This document shows, in pieces, positions 50,121 through 62,214 of a DNA stretch of 64,000 nucleotides. Positions within the stretch are counted from its first letter, which is position 1, and each line of letters opens with the position of its first letter. The notes beneath the pieces are model-generated. The model was not told where the DNA came from. It did no database searches and was given only the letters and a program-made list of their open reading frames with translations. This DNA is from Dryomyza anilis (lineage: Eukaryota > Arthropoda > Insecta > Diptera > Dryomyzidae): the NCBI GenBank assembly GCA_951804985.1, contig OX638135.1:37860688-37924687 (forward strand), written 5' to 3'. The translations under genes and the position numbers were made by a program.

Positions 50121-50421
50121 GGTTCGTAATCGGTCGTTATCCGAGGCTTCTTATTAGTTTTCATTGGGCGCATAGGTTTTTTCCGTGGTGGGACCCAAAA
50201 TCAACGCACGAACCCTCACTCTGAGGGAGATGCTCGCCACTCACTTTAGCCGACTTCTACACCGGGTGGTGTAGAGCGCCGTTTCAAGGGACTTCCACGA
50301 GGAGGACTTCCACCGAAGTGGAGGTGTCACCATTTGACAATTTGCCAATTCTGGTGACCAGTGAGTTGACTTCAGACGACACCGGCAAGGATTGAGCTGG
50401 CTTCGCCATGTTGAAGCACTC

Positions 50422-53123
50422 AGACACGTTGCCTTGTGATAAACGCCCCCATAGTCCCCCGCGTTGATTACCGAAAGCTAAATGATGTAAGCAAGAAAGA
50501 TAGTTATCCGCTGCCTAGAATCGATGACACCTTGGATACACTATCTAATGCTAACTGGTTTTCGAAGTTGGACTTGCAAAGCGGTTACTGGCAAGTAGAA
50601 TCGATAAGAATGATCGATAGAAGACCGTATTTAGCATTGGCGATGGACTGTGGCAATTTCTGGTAATACTGTTTGGCCTATGTAAGTCCCAGCAACAATC
50701 GGTTAATGGAGCACGTATTGAGAGGTCTACACTGGAAAATTTGTTTGGTATACCTTGACGACATCATTTTCATGGGCAAGGACTTTGACGAACATCTAAA
50801 AAATTTAGATGGAGTATTCCTTCGATTGGAAAGTACGGGTCTACAACTCAGCACAAAGAAATGCTCACTTTTCAAGAAAGAAGTCAAGTATCTGGGTCAT
50901 CGAGTTACCACAGAAGGAGTGCATACCGATGAGGATAAAATAGTTGCAGTAAAGGCTTGGCCCAGACCGCAAAACCTACACGACCTACGAAGTTTTTGGG
51001 GCTATGTACATACTACAGGCGATTTGTTCCAGGTTTTGCCAATGTTGGTGGCAGTCTTCACGAGTTGACAAGAAAGAACCGATCTTTTCAATGGGGCGAT
51101 GATCAAGAAAATGCCTTTTTGAAATTAAAAGCACTACTTTGCTCGGCACCCATTCCAGGTGAAAAATTTGTACTGGACACGGATGCAAGTGGATACGGAA
51201 TTGGCGGAGTCCTCTCTCAAGTGATCAATGACCAAGACAAAGATATCTCATACACAGTAAAATCTTGTCCAAGCCTGACCGAAATTACTGTGTCACCAGG
51301 AGGGGGCTTCTTGCTTTAATCGAAAGTGTGAAAAATTTCCACAAATATCTATACGGACAACAGTTTCACTTGAGAACCGATCACGCAGCTCTGAGATGGT
51401 TACTTCAGTTCAAGGATCCAGAAGGCCAAATAGCGCGCATTGTCTAAGAGTAGAAAGAAAAGAAAACATAATTGATATTCGTTTGCTGAATGTTTTACCC
51501 GATGAAAAATGGACTCCGGAACAAATCCAAATTGATCAAAAAGGTGATACTGATATTACAAAAATCATGATGTTAAAGGAGCAGCAAAGAAAGCCATCAT
51601 GGGAAGAGATAGCTTCCGACAGCCCAATAACTAAGGCGATTGGGCACAGTGGCAGAGCTTAAAACTGCAAAATGGTTGCTTATATTGTGTATGGGAAAGC
51701 GAAGATGACACATCCGCTCGAAGTTTGATTATTGTTCCTAAGTCAAAAATAAAAGAGATATTAGCGGAATACCATGGTGGATCTAGAGGAGGTCATTTGG
51801 GCATGAATAACACGGTAGAAAAAGTAAATAAACGTTTTGATTGGGTCAAATCGCCGATTGGATTCGCAGTTGTCCGCAATGTGTACCAGCAATAGGACCA
51901 ATAGTCAGGAGTCGCGGAAGGACGTATCAGTACAACGTGGGAGCACCATTCGAGCGTATTGCCATGGATGTCGCCGGGCCGTTTCCAATCAGTGATGCGG
52001 GTAATAAGTATGTCCTTGTCGTCATTGACTACTTCAGCAAGTGGCCTGAAGTGTATCCCATGCCGATTCAGGAAACCACAACAGTTGCGGATGCATTAGT
52101 TAATAACTAGGTAATCCGTTTTGGAGTACCGTTGGAATTGCATTCAGATCAAGGAAGAAATTTTGAGTCTGCAGTATTTAAAGAAGTATGCAAAGTCCTC
52201 AACATACAAAAACACGAACAACGCCATTGCACCCTCAAACTGATGGCATGGTGGAGACTTTGGAAGAGTATCTCAGAAAAGAAGTTGATAAAAATCAAAA
52301 AGATTGGGATACACACATACCACTGTTTCTCATGGCATATCGAACGGCAGTTCATGACACCACAGTTGCTTCACCTGCGGGAATTGTTTTTGGAACAGAC
52401 TTAAGATTACATTCGGATTTAAAGTTCGGTGCGAATACTTCAGCTGGAATTCCTGTACACGATTATGTTTCCTGAAAAAGTGAAGAAATGAACGAAGTTC
52501 ATCTGTTTGTAAGGCAGCGTACATAATTTGCGAGTGATAAAATGAAGGCCAGATACGACTTGCGCACAAATTTCAAGAAAGAAAGAAAGAAAGGCTTATC
52601 CCCTAAGCTACAAACACACTGGGAAGGACCATACAAGATAATTAAAAAGAATTAACTATGTCGTGTATCGGATACAGAATACTACTGGCGTTAGACGAAA
52701 AATGAAAGTAGTACATTAAGAGAGGTTGGCACCGTATTGAGAAAGAGAGGATTAACATCTGTTCAGGACGAACAGATTTAGGTTGAGTGCAGTGTTGCGA
52801 AAAGACGTAATTTGCCCAATAGTGCAAGCAATCAACAATAATTAATGAGACGCAAGACAATTCAGCGCACAAAGTATGTGTTAGAAAGAGACAGAAGATC
52901 ATTCAGCGCACTGAGGCAGTGTGCGAGAAAGAGATGGAATATCAGAGCATTAAAAAACATGAGTCCGAATGAGATGCCAATAGCATGCGTCATTCAAGAA
53001 ACGAGTAGAAGGTTCTCGAAACAAGTGGAAACTTGTCGAAACGTGTCGATTTGATGCATGCAGTATATAAGGAAGCCGCATCTGAGGTACAGCACTTCAG
53101 TTGTGATTTGATAGTGAACTATG
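50422..53123 (+). repeat. Inverted repeat, left arm (2.7 kb)
   Basis: Covers the last 39 bp of the LINE 5' end, all B pol from RT motif A, and 331 bp of the B 3' LTR. It is nearly identical, reversed, to 53403-56110. Confidence 0.93.
50461..52740 (+). pseudogene. B pol: RT, RNase H and integrase remnants
   Basis: RT resumes with [19 protein letters not shown] and [10 protein letters not shown] (motif A), with a stop near 50665 and motif C VYLDD at about 50752. The RT connection and RNase H follow (LDTDASGYGIGG at about 51175, RTDHAALRW at about 51375), with frameshifts near 51000, 51280 and 51440. Integrase shows a zinc-region end, AMDVAGPFPISDAGNKY, a TAG at 52108-52110, HSDQGRNFES, then a frameshift into TDGMVETLEEYLRKE with the third acidic residue. 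The C-terminus RRKMKVVH ends near 52710. At least eight breaks; old and dead. Confidence 0.85.
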
Positions 53124-53304
53124 CATCTCGTGAGCGAACATTGTAAAGATAAATTGTAGTAATACAGCAGTGGTTATAAGTGATTGTTATTAAGTTGTTA
53201 TGTAAGTAAATAAAGGTAATTAATTCTAGTTGAAATAATACTAGTTAAAACCAAATATTAGTTTGTTTTTATTTTGTACACAATCCAGCGATACGAACTC
53301 ATAA

Positions 53305-53308
<4 letters not shown>
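52741..53308 (+). repeat. B polypurine region and truncated 3' LTR
   Basis: The purine-rich stretch is weak (TTAGGTTGAGTGCAG). The LTR starts TGTTGCGAAAAG at 52793 and matches the 5' LTR through GATACGAACTCATA, then gives way to a TA run at 53307. About 30 bp of the LTR end are missing. Confidence 0.85.
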
Positions 53309-53396
<88 letters not shown>

Positions 53397-53402
53397 TAGT
53401 TC
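53124..53402. repeat. Palindrome spacer with (TA)n
   Basis: The rest of the B LTR, then about 43 TA repeats (53307-53392), then a short CATAGTTCACATAGTTCAC stutter where the right arm begins. A TA run in a palindrome centre can extrude a cruciform. Confidence 0.9.
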
Positions 53403-56104
53403 ACATAGTTCACTATCAAATCACAACTGAAGTGCTGTACCTCAGATGCGGCTTCCTTATATACTGCATGCATCAAATCGACACGTTTCGACAAGTTTCC
53501 ACTTGTTTCGAGAACCTTCTACTCGTTTCTTGAATGACGCATGCTATTGGCATCTCATTCGGACTCATGTTTTTTAATGCTCTGATATTCCATCTCTTTC
53601 TCGCACACTGCCTCAGTGCGCTGAATGATCTTCTGTCTCTTTCTAACACATACTTTGTGCGCTGAATTGTCTTGCGTCTCATTAATTATTGTTGATTGCT
53701 TGCACTATTGGGCAAATTACGTCTTTTCGCAACACTGCACTCAACCTAAATCTGTTCGTCCTGAACAGATGTTAATCCTCTCTTTCTCAATACGGTGCCA
53801 ACCTCTCTTAATGTACTACTTTCATTTTTCGTCTAACGCCAGTAGTATTCTGTATCCGATACACGACATAGTTAATTCTTTTTAATTATCTTGTATGGTC
53901 CTTCCCAGTGTGTTTGTAGCTTAGGGGATAAGCCTTTCTTTCTTTCTTTCTTTCTTGAAATTTGTGCGCAAGTCGTATCTGGCCTTCATTTTATCACTCG
54001 CAAATTATGTACGCTGCCTTACAAACAGATGAACTTCGTTCATTTCTTCACTTTTTCAGGAAACATAATCGTGTACAGGAATTCCAGCTGAAGTATTCGC
54101 ACCGAACTTTAAATCCGAATGTAATCTTAAGTCTGTTCCAAAAACAATTCCCGCAGGTGAAGCAACTGTGGTGTCATGAACTGCCGTTCGATATGCCATG
54201 AGAAACAGTGGTATGTGTGTATCCCAATCTTTTTGATTTTTATCAACTTCTTTTCTGAGATACTCTTCCAAAGTCTCCACCATGCCATCAGTTTGAGGGT
54301 GCAATGGCGTTGTTCGTGTTTTTGTATGTTGAGGACTTTGCATACTTCTTTAAATACTGCAGACTCAAAATTTCTTCCTTGATCTGAATGCAATTCCAAC
54401 GGTACTCCAAAACGGATTACCTAGTTATTAACTAATGCATCCGCAACTGTTGTGGCTTCCTGAATCGGCATGGGATACACTTCAGGCCACTTGCTGAAGT
54501 AGTCAATGACGACAAGGACATACTTATTACCCGCATCACTGATTGGAAACGGCCCGGCGACATCCATGGCAATACGCTCGAATGGTGCTCCCACGTTGTA
54601 CTGATACGTCCTTCCGCGACTCCTGACTATTGGTCCTATTGCTGGTACACATTGCGGACAACTGCGAATCCAATCGGCGATTTGACCCAATCAAAACGTT
54701 TATTTACTTTTTCTACCGTGTTATTCATGCCCAAATGACCTCCTCTAGATCCACCATGGTATTCCGCTAATATCTCTTTTATTTTTGACTTAGGAACAAT
54801 AATCAAACTTCGAGCGGATGTGTCATCTTCGCTTTCCCATACACAATATAAGCAACCATTTTGCAGTTTTAAGCTCTGCCACTGTGCCCAATCGCCTTAG
54901 TTATTGGGCTGTCGGAAGCTATCTCTTCCCATGATGGCTTTCTTTGCTGCTCCTTTAACATCATGATTTTTGTAATATCAGTATCACCTTTTTGATCAAT
55001 TTGGATTTGTTCCGGAGTCCATTTTTCATCGGGTAAAACATTCAGCAAACGAATATCAATTATGTTTTCTTTTCTTTCTACTCTTAGACAATGCGCGCTA
55101 TTTGGCCTTCTGGATCCTTGAACTGAAGTATCCATCTCAGAGCTGCGTGATCGGTTCTCAAGTGAAACTGTTGTCCGTATAGATATTTGTGGAAATTTTT
55201 CACACTTTCGATTAAAGCAAGAAGCCCCCTCCTGGTGACACAGTAATTTCGGTCAGGCTTGGACAAGATTTTACTGTGTATGAGATATCTTTGTCTTGGT
55301 CATTGATCACTTGAGAGAGGACTCCGCCAATTCCGTATCCACTTGCATCCGTGTCCAGTACAAATTTTTCACCTGGAATGGGTGCCGAGCAAAGTAGTGC
55401 TTTTAATTTCAAAAAGGCATTTTCTTGATCATCGCCCCATTGAAAAGATCGGTTCTTTCTTGTCAACTCGTGAAGACTGCCACCAACATTGGCAAAACCT
55501 GGAACAAATCGCCTGTAGTATGTACATAGCCCCAAAAACTTCGTAGGTCGTGTAGGTTTTGCCGTCTGGGCCAAGCCTTTACTGCAACTATTTTATCCTC
55601 ATCGGTATGCACTCCTTCTGTGGTAACTCGATGACCCAGATACTTGACTTCTTTCTTGAAAAGTGAGCATATCTTTGTGCTGAGTTGTAGACCCGTACTT
55701 TCCAATCGAAGGAATACTCCATCTAAATTTCTTAGATGTTCGTCAAAGTCCTTGCCCATGAAAATGATGTCGTCAAGGTATACCAAACAAGTTTTCCAGT
55801 GTAGACCTCTCAATACGTGCTCCATTAACCGAATGTTGCTGGGACTTACATAGGCCAAACAGCATTACCAGAAATTGCCACAGTCCATCGCCAATGCTAA
55901 ATACGGTCTTCTATCGATCATTCTTATCGATTTCTACTTGCCAGTAACCGCTTTGCAAGTCCAACTTCGAAAACCACTTAGCATTAGATAGTGTATCCAT
56001 GGTGTCATCGATTCTAGGCAGCGGATAACTATCTTTCTTGCTAACATCATTTAGCTTTCGGTAATCAACGCGGGGGACTATGGGGGCGATTATCACAAGG
56101 CAAC

Positions 56105-56110
<6 letters not shown>
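53403..56110 (-). repeat. Inverted repeat, right arm (2.7 kb)
   Basis: Mirror copy of the left arm with a few substitutions and 1-bp indels. It ends at GTGTCT within the LINE 5' sequence, directly followed by a second TA run. Confidence 0.93.
53734..56071 (-). pseudogene. B pol remnant, inverted copy
   Basis: Same stops and frameshifts as the left arm, with small differences. The RT motif-A region reads WQVEIDKNDR here without the 1-bp loss seen at about 50600, so this arm keeps an older state at that site. VYLDD lies near 55770. The TAG in integrase is shared (54421-54423). LTR-B sequence occupies 53403-53733 and a LINE 5' scrap 56072-56110. Confidence 0.85.

Positions 56111-56160
<50 letters not shown>
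56109..56160. repeat. (TA)n microsatellite
   Basis: About 26 TA repeats at the outer end of the right palindrome arm, similar in kind to the central TA run. Confidence 0.95.
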
Positions 56161-56162
<2 letters not shown>

Positions 56163-56635
56163 GAATTGACCATTTATAAAGTCGCATAGCCGTATTTAAG
56201 TTTCCTCGCGACACGATCTTAAACGAAAGTAAAACGTCAACATTATTTATAATATACATCATTTCAGAAATAAGTGAATGAAATATTTGTCAAAAATACA
56301 AAAAAGATTTTGTATGACAATAAATATGTATAAAGGAAATTAGCAAAGCTCAACATTTTTTAAAATGCCATTGTCCATATGTGTAATAATTAATATTTGT
56401 TTTTGTTACCAAATTCATTGTCCAAATTAATTTAATTATTATTTTGTTGATATATTAATTTCATATCTAATTAATTTAGTAGTGGTTCCAGTTCCGGTTC
56501 TATAAAAAATAAAATAACGATTCCAGTTCCAGTTTCGGTTCCGTAACAAATTTTAAAAGACGGTCCCGTTTCAGTTCCGGTACTATAAAAATGAATCGGT
56601 TTCGGCCCGGTTCCACCCGAGCCCTGGTTACAATA
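56161..56635. repeat. Spacer with GGTTCC-type minisatellite
   Basis: 56161-56475 shows nothing I can name. From about 56483 to 56625 a GTTCC/GGTTC-rich segment repeats roughly three times (GGTTCCAGTTCCGGTTCT, CCAGTTTCGGTTCC, GGTTTCGGCCCGGTTCC), separated by A-rich stretches. Confidence 0.6.
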
Positions 56636-56639
56636 ACAT

Positions 56640-58324
56640 ACAATTTTAATTGAATTTGAATATACTATTTCTTGTCAGTTTACTTGGTTATAACTATGTT
56701 TCAAAACAAACAGAAAGCTATTCAAATCTAATTATAACGTATATTCGCAACGCTCGTATACATTCGGTTAATTATCGACAGACGAAGTTGGCAACATTGC
56801 GCAGCATTTTCTACCTATGTCCTTTTTGTCATCGTTTGAAGTATGTATTGATCATTTTAAACATTCTGATGTTTAAAAACAAACAAAAAAATGAAATTAG
56901 ATGAAAATAAAAGTATTTTTTCAGAGTTCTTCTTGTATTGGGGGTTGACACTCGGTGACCGCCGTTCTCTTCCTACTTGTCTCTTGTCGTTCGTTGAGAA
57001 AACGTGTTCGTATCGGTAATAATTTTATCATTTGCAAATTAAAAAATATACAAATTGTGTTACAAAGTACAAATAGTAACAAATAATATAATTGTGTATA
57101 ATTTAATAGTGCAGTATATAGTTTAATTGTTCCTGAATGTTTTTCTAAAAATATTTGTGAAAATCCGACACGGATTTTTCATCAAAAAAACAAGAACTAA
57201 AAAATCAGTGCTTCTATTTTCAAACAGAATTCGGAAATTTTTTTACAACAGCCTCCGTGAAAAATAAAAAAAAAATTTTATTTTTTTCTTTCCAAAATAT
57301 TTAGATATGTTTTTATACAAACATACTACTTTTTGAACTGAAACTACTGATATGTTTCTCTGAAAACATATTTATATTCAGGTCGTTCCAAATCATGTTT
57401 TATTTTGAACATATTTATGTTTCGGTTCAACTATTTATTTTACACCATATAAGGGGCAATTTCAAAATGTTTCCGTGATATCATAATGTAAATCAGAGCT
57501 CATTACAACACTGTTCAGGTATCAATACAACCCTGTTTACAAATGATTTATCAGGCAATTATTTATTATTTTGCAGGCATTAACATGTATGTTTGGAATT
57601 TTATGTAAACATAATATAAAATTGCCTGATAAATCATTTATAAACTGGGTTGTCTTGAGAGTTGAACAGTGTTGTAATGAGCTCTGATTTACATTATGAT
57701 ATCACGGAAACATTTTGATGATGCCCCTTAAAATGGTGCATGTTCTAATAGAAACATAATAATTACTACATCCAAACAAAATAAATATTTGAACCGAAAC
57801 ATAAATATGCTTAAAATATAACATGATTTGGAACGACCTGAATACAAATATGAGAAACATACAGAGAAACATATCACTTGCTTCAGTTCAAAAATAGTAT
57901 GTTTGCATAAAAACATATCTAAATATTTTTGGAAAGGAATCCTGAAAATAAAATAAAATATTGTTTTTTTATATTAATTTTTATTAAAAATCATGAAACA
58001 TGCGCAGTGGGAATTAAGAATATTTCAATTCATATACAAATTTTTAAATTCATAAATAAATAATTGAATTAAAACTGCAAGTACAAGTCTCTGTGCAGAA
58101 CATAGCGTTGGCGAGGAATTCGCGGAGCCTGTTGTAAAAAAACCATGCCGAATTCTGTTTGAAAATAGAAGCACTGATTTTTTAGTTGTGTTTATTTTTG
58201 ATACAAATACCTTTCTCAACAAACATCAAAAGACACGTATGAAGAAAATAGCGGTGACCGAGTATAAACTTCGTATACAAGAAGAATATTGCAAGAATTC
58301 TTTTATTTACATCTAATTCCATTT
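56640..58324. repeat. Foldback-like inverted repeat, first unit
   Basis: Sequence from about 56640 to 57560 is repeated in reverse at about 57590-58320. The centre lies near 57575, where GTTTACAAATGATTTATCAGG meets its complement. No transposase ORF was seen. The arms contain the motifs AACATCAGTATGTTTAAA-like and TTGGCAACATTGCG, found again at 59144-62120. Confidence 0.7.
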
Positions 58325-58962
58325 TTATACCCTACACTAAGAGTGAAAGGGTATATTCAGTTTGGTACGCCGTTTGTAACACCCAGAAGGAAGCATCTCC
58401 GGTATGGAAAAGTATATATATTCGTGATCAGCATGACCTCCTGAGTCGATTTAGCGATGTCCGTCTGTCTGTCCGTCTGTCTGTCTGTCTGTTGAAATCC
58501 CTACTACTTTTAAAATTGAAAAGCTATATAAATGAAACTTATAACTTAGATTACTAATATACCTACGCTGTGTGTGCGAAAAAATTGGCGAGATCGGTCC
58601 ATTGTGACCTATGATCCGACCACTTATGTTCAAATACCTCATATAAAATGTACATATAAAGATCAATTTTTATCTATACGTGCTTAGGAAAACTTTTTTG
58701 GTCAAATATATATTGATATCATGCTCAAATACATGATAATAATGTTTTCCGGCGAAAAGACTTGTGGTTCACAAAAAAAAATCGAAATTCGGTATACCTA
58801 CCCATTTGTAAATATGGGTATCAAATGAAAGAAAAATCTTCAGGGATGGAAAGTTTGTAGTTATTTTCAGGATTCGTATACCATGGTGACCTATATATCA
58901 CTTTGAATGGTAACCACACATATGTGTAGGGTATTTATAGTCGGCTTAGACCGACTATAATT
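58325..58962 (+). mobile_element. DINE-1-like (Helitron/Helentron-associated) non-autonomous element
   Basis: Starts TTTATACCCTACAC and ends near a 9-bp stem hairpin TATAGTCGG-CTTAGA-CCGACTATA (58936-58959). Subterminal inverted repeats ATACCCTACAC (58327-58337) and GTGTAGGGTAT (58924-58934) match perfectly. A GTCY microsatellite lies at 58459-58491, and the head includes CACCCAGAAGGAAGCATCTC and AGTATATATATTCGTGATCA, as in the widespread fly DINE-1/mini-me repeats (recalled). Non-coding; it would depend on a Rep/helicase supplied in trans. Confidence 0.75.
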
Positions 58963-59143
58963 TTGATAATCCTAACTATCATAATTACACCTACTTTAAA
59001 ATTTCCCATGTGATCTAACCTTCCCAACTGGTTTTGTTTCTTTTCAAACATCCGTATGCTTAAAAGGACCAATACATACTTCAAACGATGACAAAAGAGA
59101 CGTAGATTGAAAATTCTACACGCTGCAAAAAAAGGGGCTCTCC
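58963..59143. repeat. Foldback-like repeat, tail of first unit
   Basis: Continues the arm interrupted by the Helitron relative: CAAACGATGACAAAAGAGACGTAG corresponds to similar sequence near 60523. Confidence 0.6.
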
Positions 59144-62120
59144 CAAACATAATTTTGCAGGCACTAACATGTTTGTTTGGAATTTTATGTAAACATAATA
59201 TATAATTGACTGATAAATCATTTGTAAACAGGGTTGTATTGAGACTTGAACAGTTTGTAATGAGCTCTGACTTACATTATAATATCACGGAAACATTTTA
59301 ATTTTGCCCCTTAAAATGGTGTATATTCTAATGAAAACATAATAATTACTCCATCCAAACATATAAATATTTGAACCGAAACATAAATATGTACAAATTA
59401 AAACATGATTTTGAACGACCTGAATATAAATACGTTTCCAGTGAAACATATAAGTTGTTTTAGTACAAAAAGTAGTATGTTTGCATAGAAACATATTTAA
59501 ATATTTTTGGAAAAATCCTGAAAATAAAATAAAAATAAAATGTTGTTTTATTTTTTTATTTTTGTTAAAAATCTTTAAACCTGCACAGTGGAAAATTATA
59601 ATAATTGAATTCATATACAAATTTTTAAATGCGTAAATAAATAATTCGTTTAAAACTGCAAGTACAACTGACAGCATCAATGAATGCACAATTGCACCAG
59701 CAGACGCTTAACCAGACGATCCAGACTCGCTTTATATTTGGTACAGTTACAGTTGGTCTCAATACAGCCAATAGCGTAGGCAAGGAATTTACGGAGGCTT
59801 TTGTTCAAAAACATGCCAAATTCTGTTTGAAAATCGAAACTCTGATTTTTATTTATAGTTTTCTCACATTAGTTTCAGAAATTATATACTGCACTATATT
59901 ATACTCTGTTACTATTAGTACTTTTTATAACACAATTTATAAATTTGTTAAATTTACAAATAACAAAATTATTACCGACGCGAACACGTTTTCTCAACGA
60001 ACAACAAAAGACACTTAAGCTGAAAATGCCGATCAACGAATGTCAACTTTATATACAAGAATTAATTTTTTTGTTTCTTTGGAACATCAGTATGTTTAAA
60101 ATGACCCTATACATACTTCGATACGTTGCATTTAGATTTAATTAGCATTTTCTGTGTTTCGAAACGTAGTTTTAACCAAGTAAATTGCCAAGAAATAGTT
60201 TATTCAAATGCAATTAAAATTTTATGTTGGTATTGTAACATATTTATGGTAAATTTAACAGATTCTTCTGGACAACATAATAATGTTTACACGTGAACAA
60301 AAATAAATTCAATTTTTATTATAATTTAATTACACTTAATTTCTAATACATGTATGGTAATTTCGTATTACTTTTTAATTACATTCAAACATATTCTAAC
60401 AAATCTTTTCTATCCGTGTGCTCAACGAGTGCCAACTTCGTATACAAGAAGAATGTTGGAAGAACACACTTATTTTAATCCAATTTCTTATTTGTTTGTT
60501 TTTAAACATCAATATGTTCAAACGATGGCAAAAGATGGCGTAGGTAGAAAATCCTGCGCAACGTTGTCAACTTCGTCTGTGGATAACCAATCGAATGAGG
60601 ACGAGCGTTGCGAACATACGTTATAATTAGATTTGAATAGCATTTTCTGCTTGTTGTGAAACATATTTATAACCAAGTAAACTGCCAAGAAATAGTATAT
60701 TCAAATCCAATAAAAATTTTGTTTGTATTGTAACATATTTATGATAAGTTTGACAGATTCTGCTGGAATATATAAAATGTTTACACATAGTAATATGTTA
60801 TTACTATCTGAACAATAATTTAATTACACTTCATGTATGGTGATTTCGTGTTATTTTTTAATTACATTCAAACATATTCAAACAAATCTTTTCTATCCGT
60901 GAACACGTCACAATATACCCAAGGTACACGGATAGAAAAGATTTATTTGAATATGTTTGAATGTAATTAAAAAGTAATACGAAATTACCATATATGTATC
61001 AAGAATGAAGTGTAATTAAATTATAATCGAAATTGAATTTATTTTTGTTCACGTGTAAGCATTATTATATTGTCCAGCACAATCTGTCATATTTACCATA
61101 AATATATTACAATGCCAACATAAAATTTCAATTCCATTTGAATAAACGGTTTCTTGGCAATTTACTTGGTTAAAACTATGTTTCGAAACACAGAAAATGC
61201 TAATCAATTCTAAATACAACGTATGTTCGCCACGCTCGTCTTAATTCGATAATTTATCGACTGACGAAGTCAGCATTTTCTACCTACGCCATCTTGTGGC
61301 ATCGTTTGAACATATTGATGTTTAAAAACAAACAAAAAAGAAATAGGATTTAAATAAATGTATTCTTGCAACATTCATTTTGTATACGAAGTTGGCACTC
61401 GTTGAGAGGAATTTTCTACGTATGACTCTTTTTTCGTCGTTTGATGTATAGGGTCATTTTAAACATGCTGATGTTTGAAAACAAACAAAAAATGAATTCT
61501 TGTATATAAAGTTGACATTCGTTGATCGGCATTTTCTACGTACGTTTCTTTTGTTGTTCGTTGAGAAAACGCGTCGGTAATAATTTTGTTATTTGTAAAT
61601 TGTTTTATAAAAAGTACTAAAAGTAACAGAGTATAATATAGTGCAGTATATAATTTCTGAAACAAATGTGAAAAAACTATAAATAAAAATCAGTCTTTCG
61701 ATTTTCAAACAGAATTTAGCATGGTTTTTTAACAAAAGCCTCCGTGAATTCCTTGCCTACGCTATTGGCTGTACTGAGACCAACTGTAACTGTATCAAAT
61801 ATAAAACGAGCCTGGATCGTCTGGTTTAGCGTTTGCTGGTGCAATTGTGTATTCATGGATTGTACTTGCAGTTTTAAACGAATTATTTATTTATGCATTT
61901 AAAAATTTGTATATGAATTCAAATATTATAAATTCCACTGTGCATGTTTAAAGATTTTTAATAAAAATTAATAAAAAAACAACATTTTATTTTCATTTTA
62001 TTTCAGGATTTCTTTCCAAAAATATTTAAATATGTTTCTATGCAAACATACTACTCTCTGAACTGTAACAACTGATATAGTTCACTGGAAACATATTTAT
62101 ATTCAGGTAATTCAAAATCA
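59144..62120. repeat. Foldback-like inverted repeat, second unit
   Basis: The left part (59144-60905) reads as the reverse of the right part (60929-62120). The centre near 60915 is flanked by AATCTTTTCTATCCGTG and its complement. Inside the left part the end segment is itself duplicated (60300-60420 and 60820-60905). The right arm is cut at 62120. The orientation alternates across the whole 56640-62120 region. No transposase was seen, so class is uncertain; a foldback or long-TIR DNA transposon is the best guess. Confidence 0.65.
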
Positions 62121-62214
62121 TGTGGGAAGTGGGCCAGTGACCACGACGATATTGGTCAAAAACAAGGATAAGAAAATTCATAATAATTTGTTAAAGGCAT
62201 ATCACAAATAGTGT
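62121..62214 (+). pseudogene. Orphan family-A-type pol C-terminus
   Basis: Encodes SGPVTTTILVKN then KKIHNNLLKAYHK and a stop, matching the last 30 residues of A and A' pol (SPVTT, KKFHNNLLKAYN). It is cut on the left by the foldback arm. Diverged from both A and A'. Confidence 0.75.

Larger units (their letters stand above)
47799..50460 (-). mobile_element. LINE with EN and RT domains (RTE-like), inserted in B pol
   Basis: 2662 bp on the minus strand, bounded by an 11-bp target duplication GCGTTGATTAC (47788-47798 and 50461-50471). It has a short repetitive tail (TAAG units, plus-strand TTACTTACTTACTTAA) and no poly-A. It reads 5' leader, endonuclease, RT, C-terminal region. The tail type and the EN/RT sequences suggest an RTE-like or related clade; I am not certain of the clade. 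A second fragment of the same family is at 63703-64000. Confidence 0.85.
12057..53308 (+). mobile_element. Family-B gypsy-type element, expanded by nested insertion, amplification and a LINE
   Basis: One B element can be followed across interruptions: LTR start at 12057, LTR remainder (copies at 21509, 29652, 37912 and 46067), tRNA-Leu-like primer site, gag, pol start at 47560, pol remainder from 50461, and 3' LTR 52793-53308. Inserted in it are a family-A element that was later tandemly amplified, and a LINE in pol. LTR ends are perfect 11-bp inverted repeats (TGTTACGAAAA and TTTTCGTAACA). The 3' LTR end is replaced by a TA tract, so no target duplication for B can be read. Confidence 0.85.

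Noticed and set aside
53258..53494. Minus-strand frame with Ile-Tyr repeats at the palindrome centre
   Set aside because: Caused by the TA run, which encodes Ile-Tyr in a stop-free frame.
12057..56110. A viral or symbiont genome segment
   Set aside because: LTR, LINE, SINE, MITE and microsatellite features with nested target duplications are those of animal chromosomal DNA. No replication or structural gene outside retroelements is seen.
59680..60018. 112-residue plus-strand frame in the foldback region
   Set aside because: It lies in one arm only, the inverted copies do not keep it open, and it shows no transposase motif.
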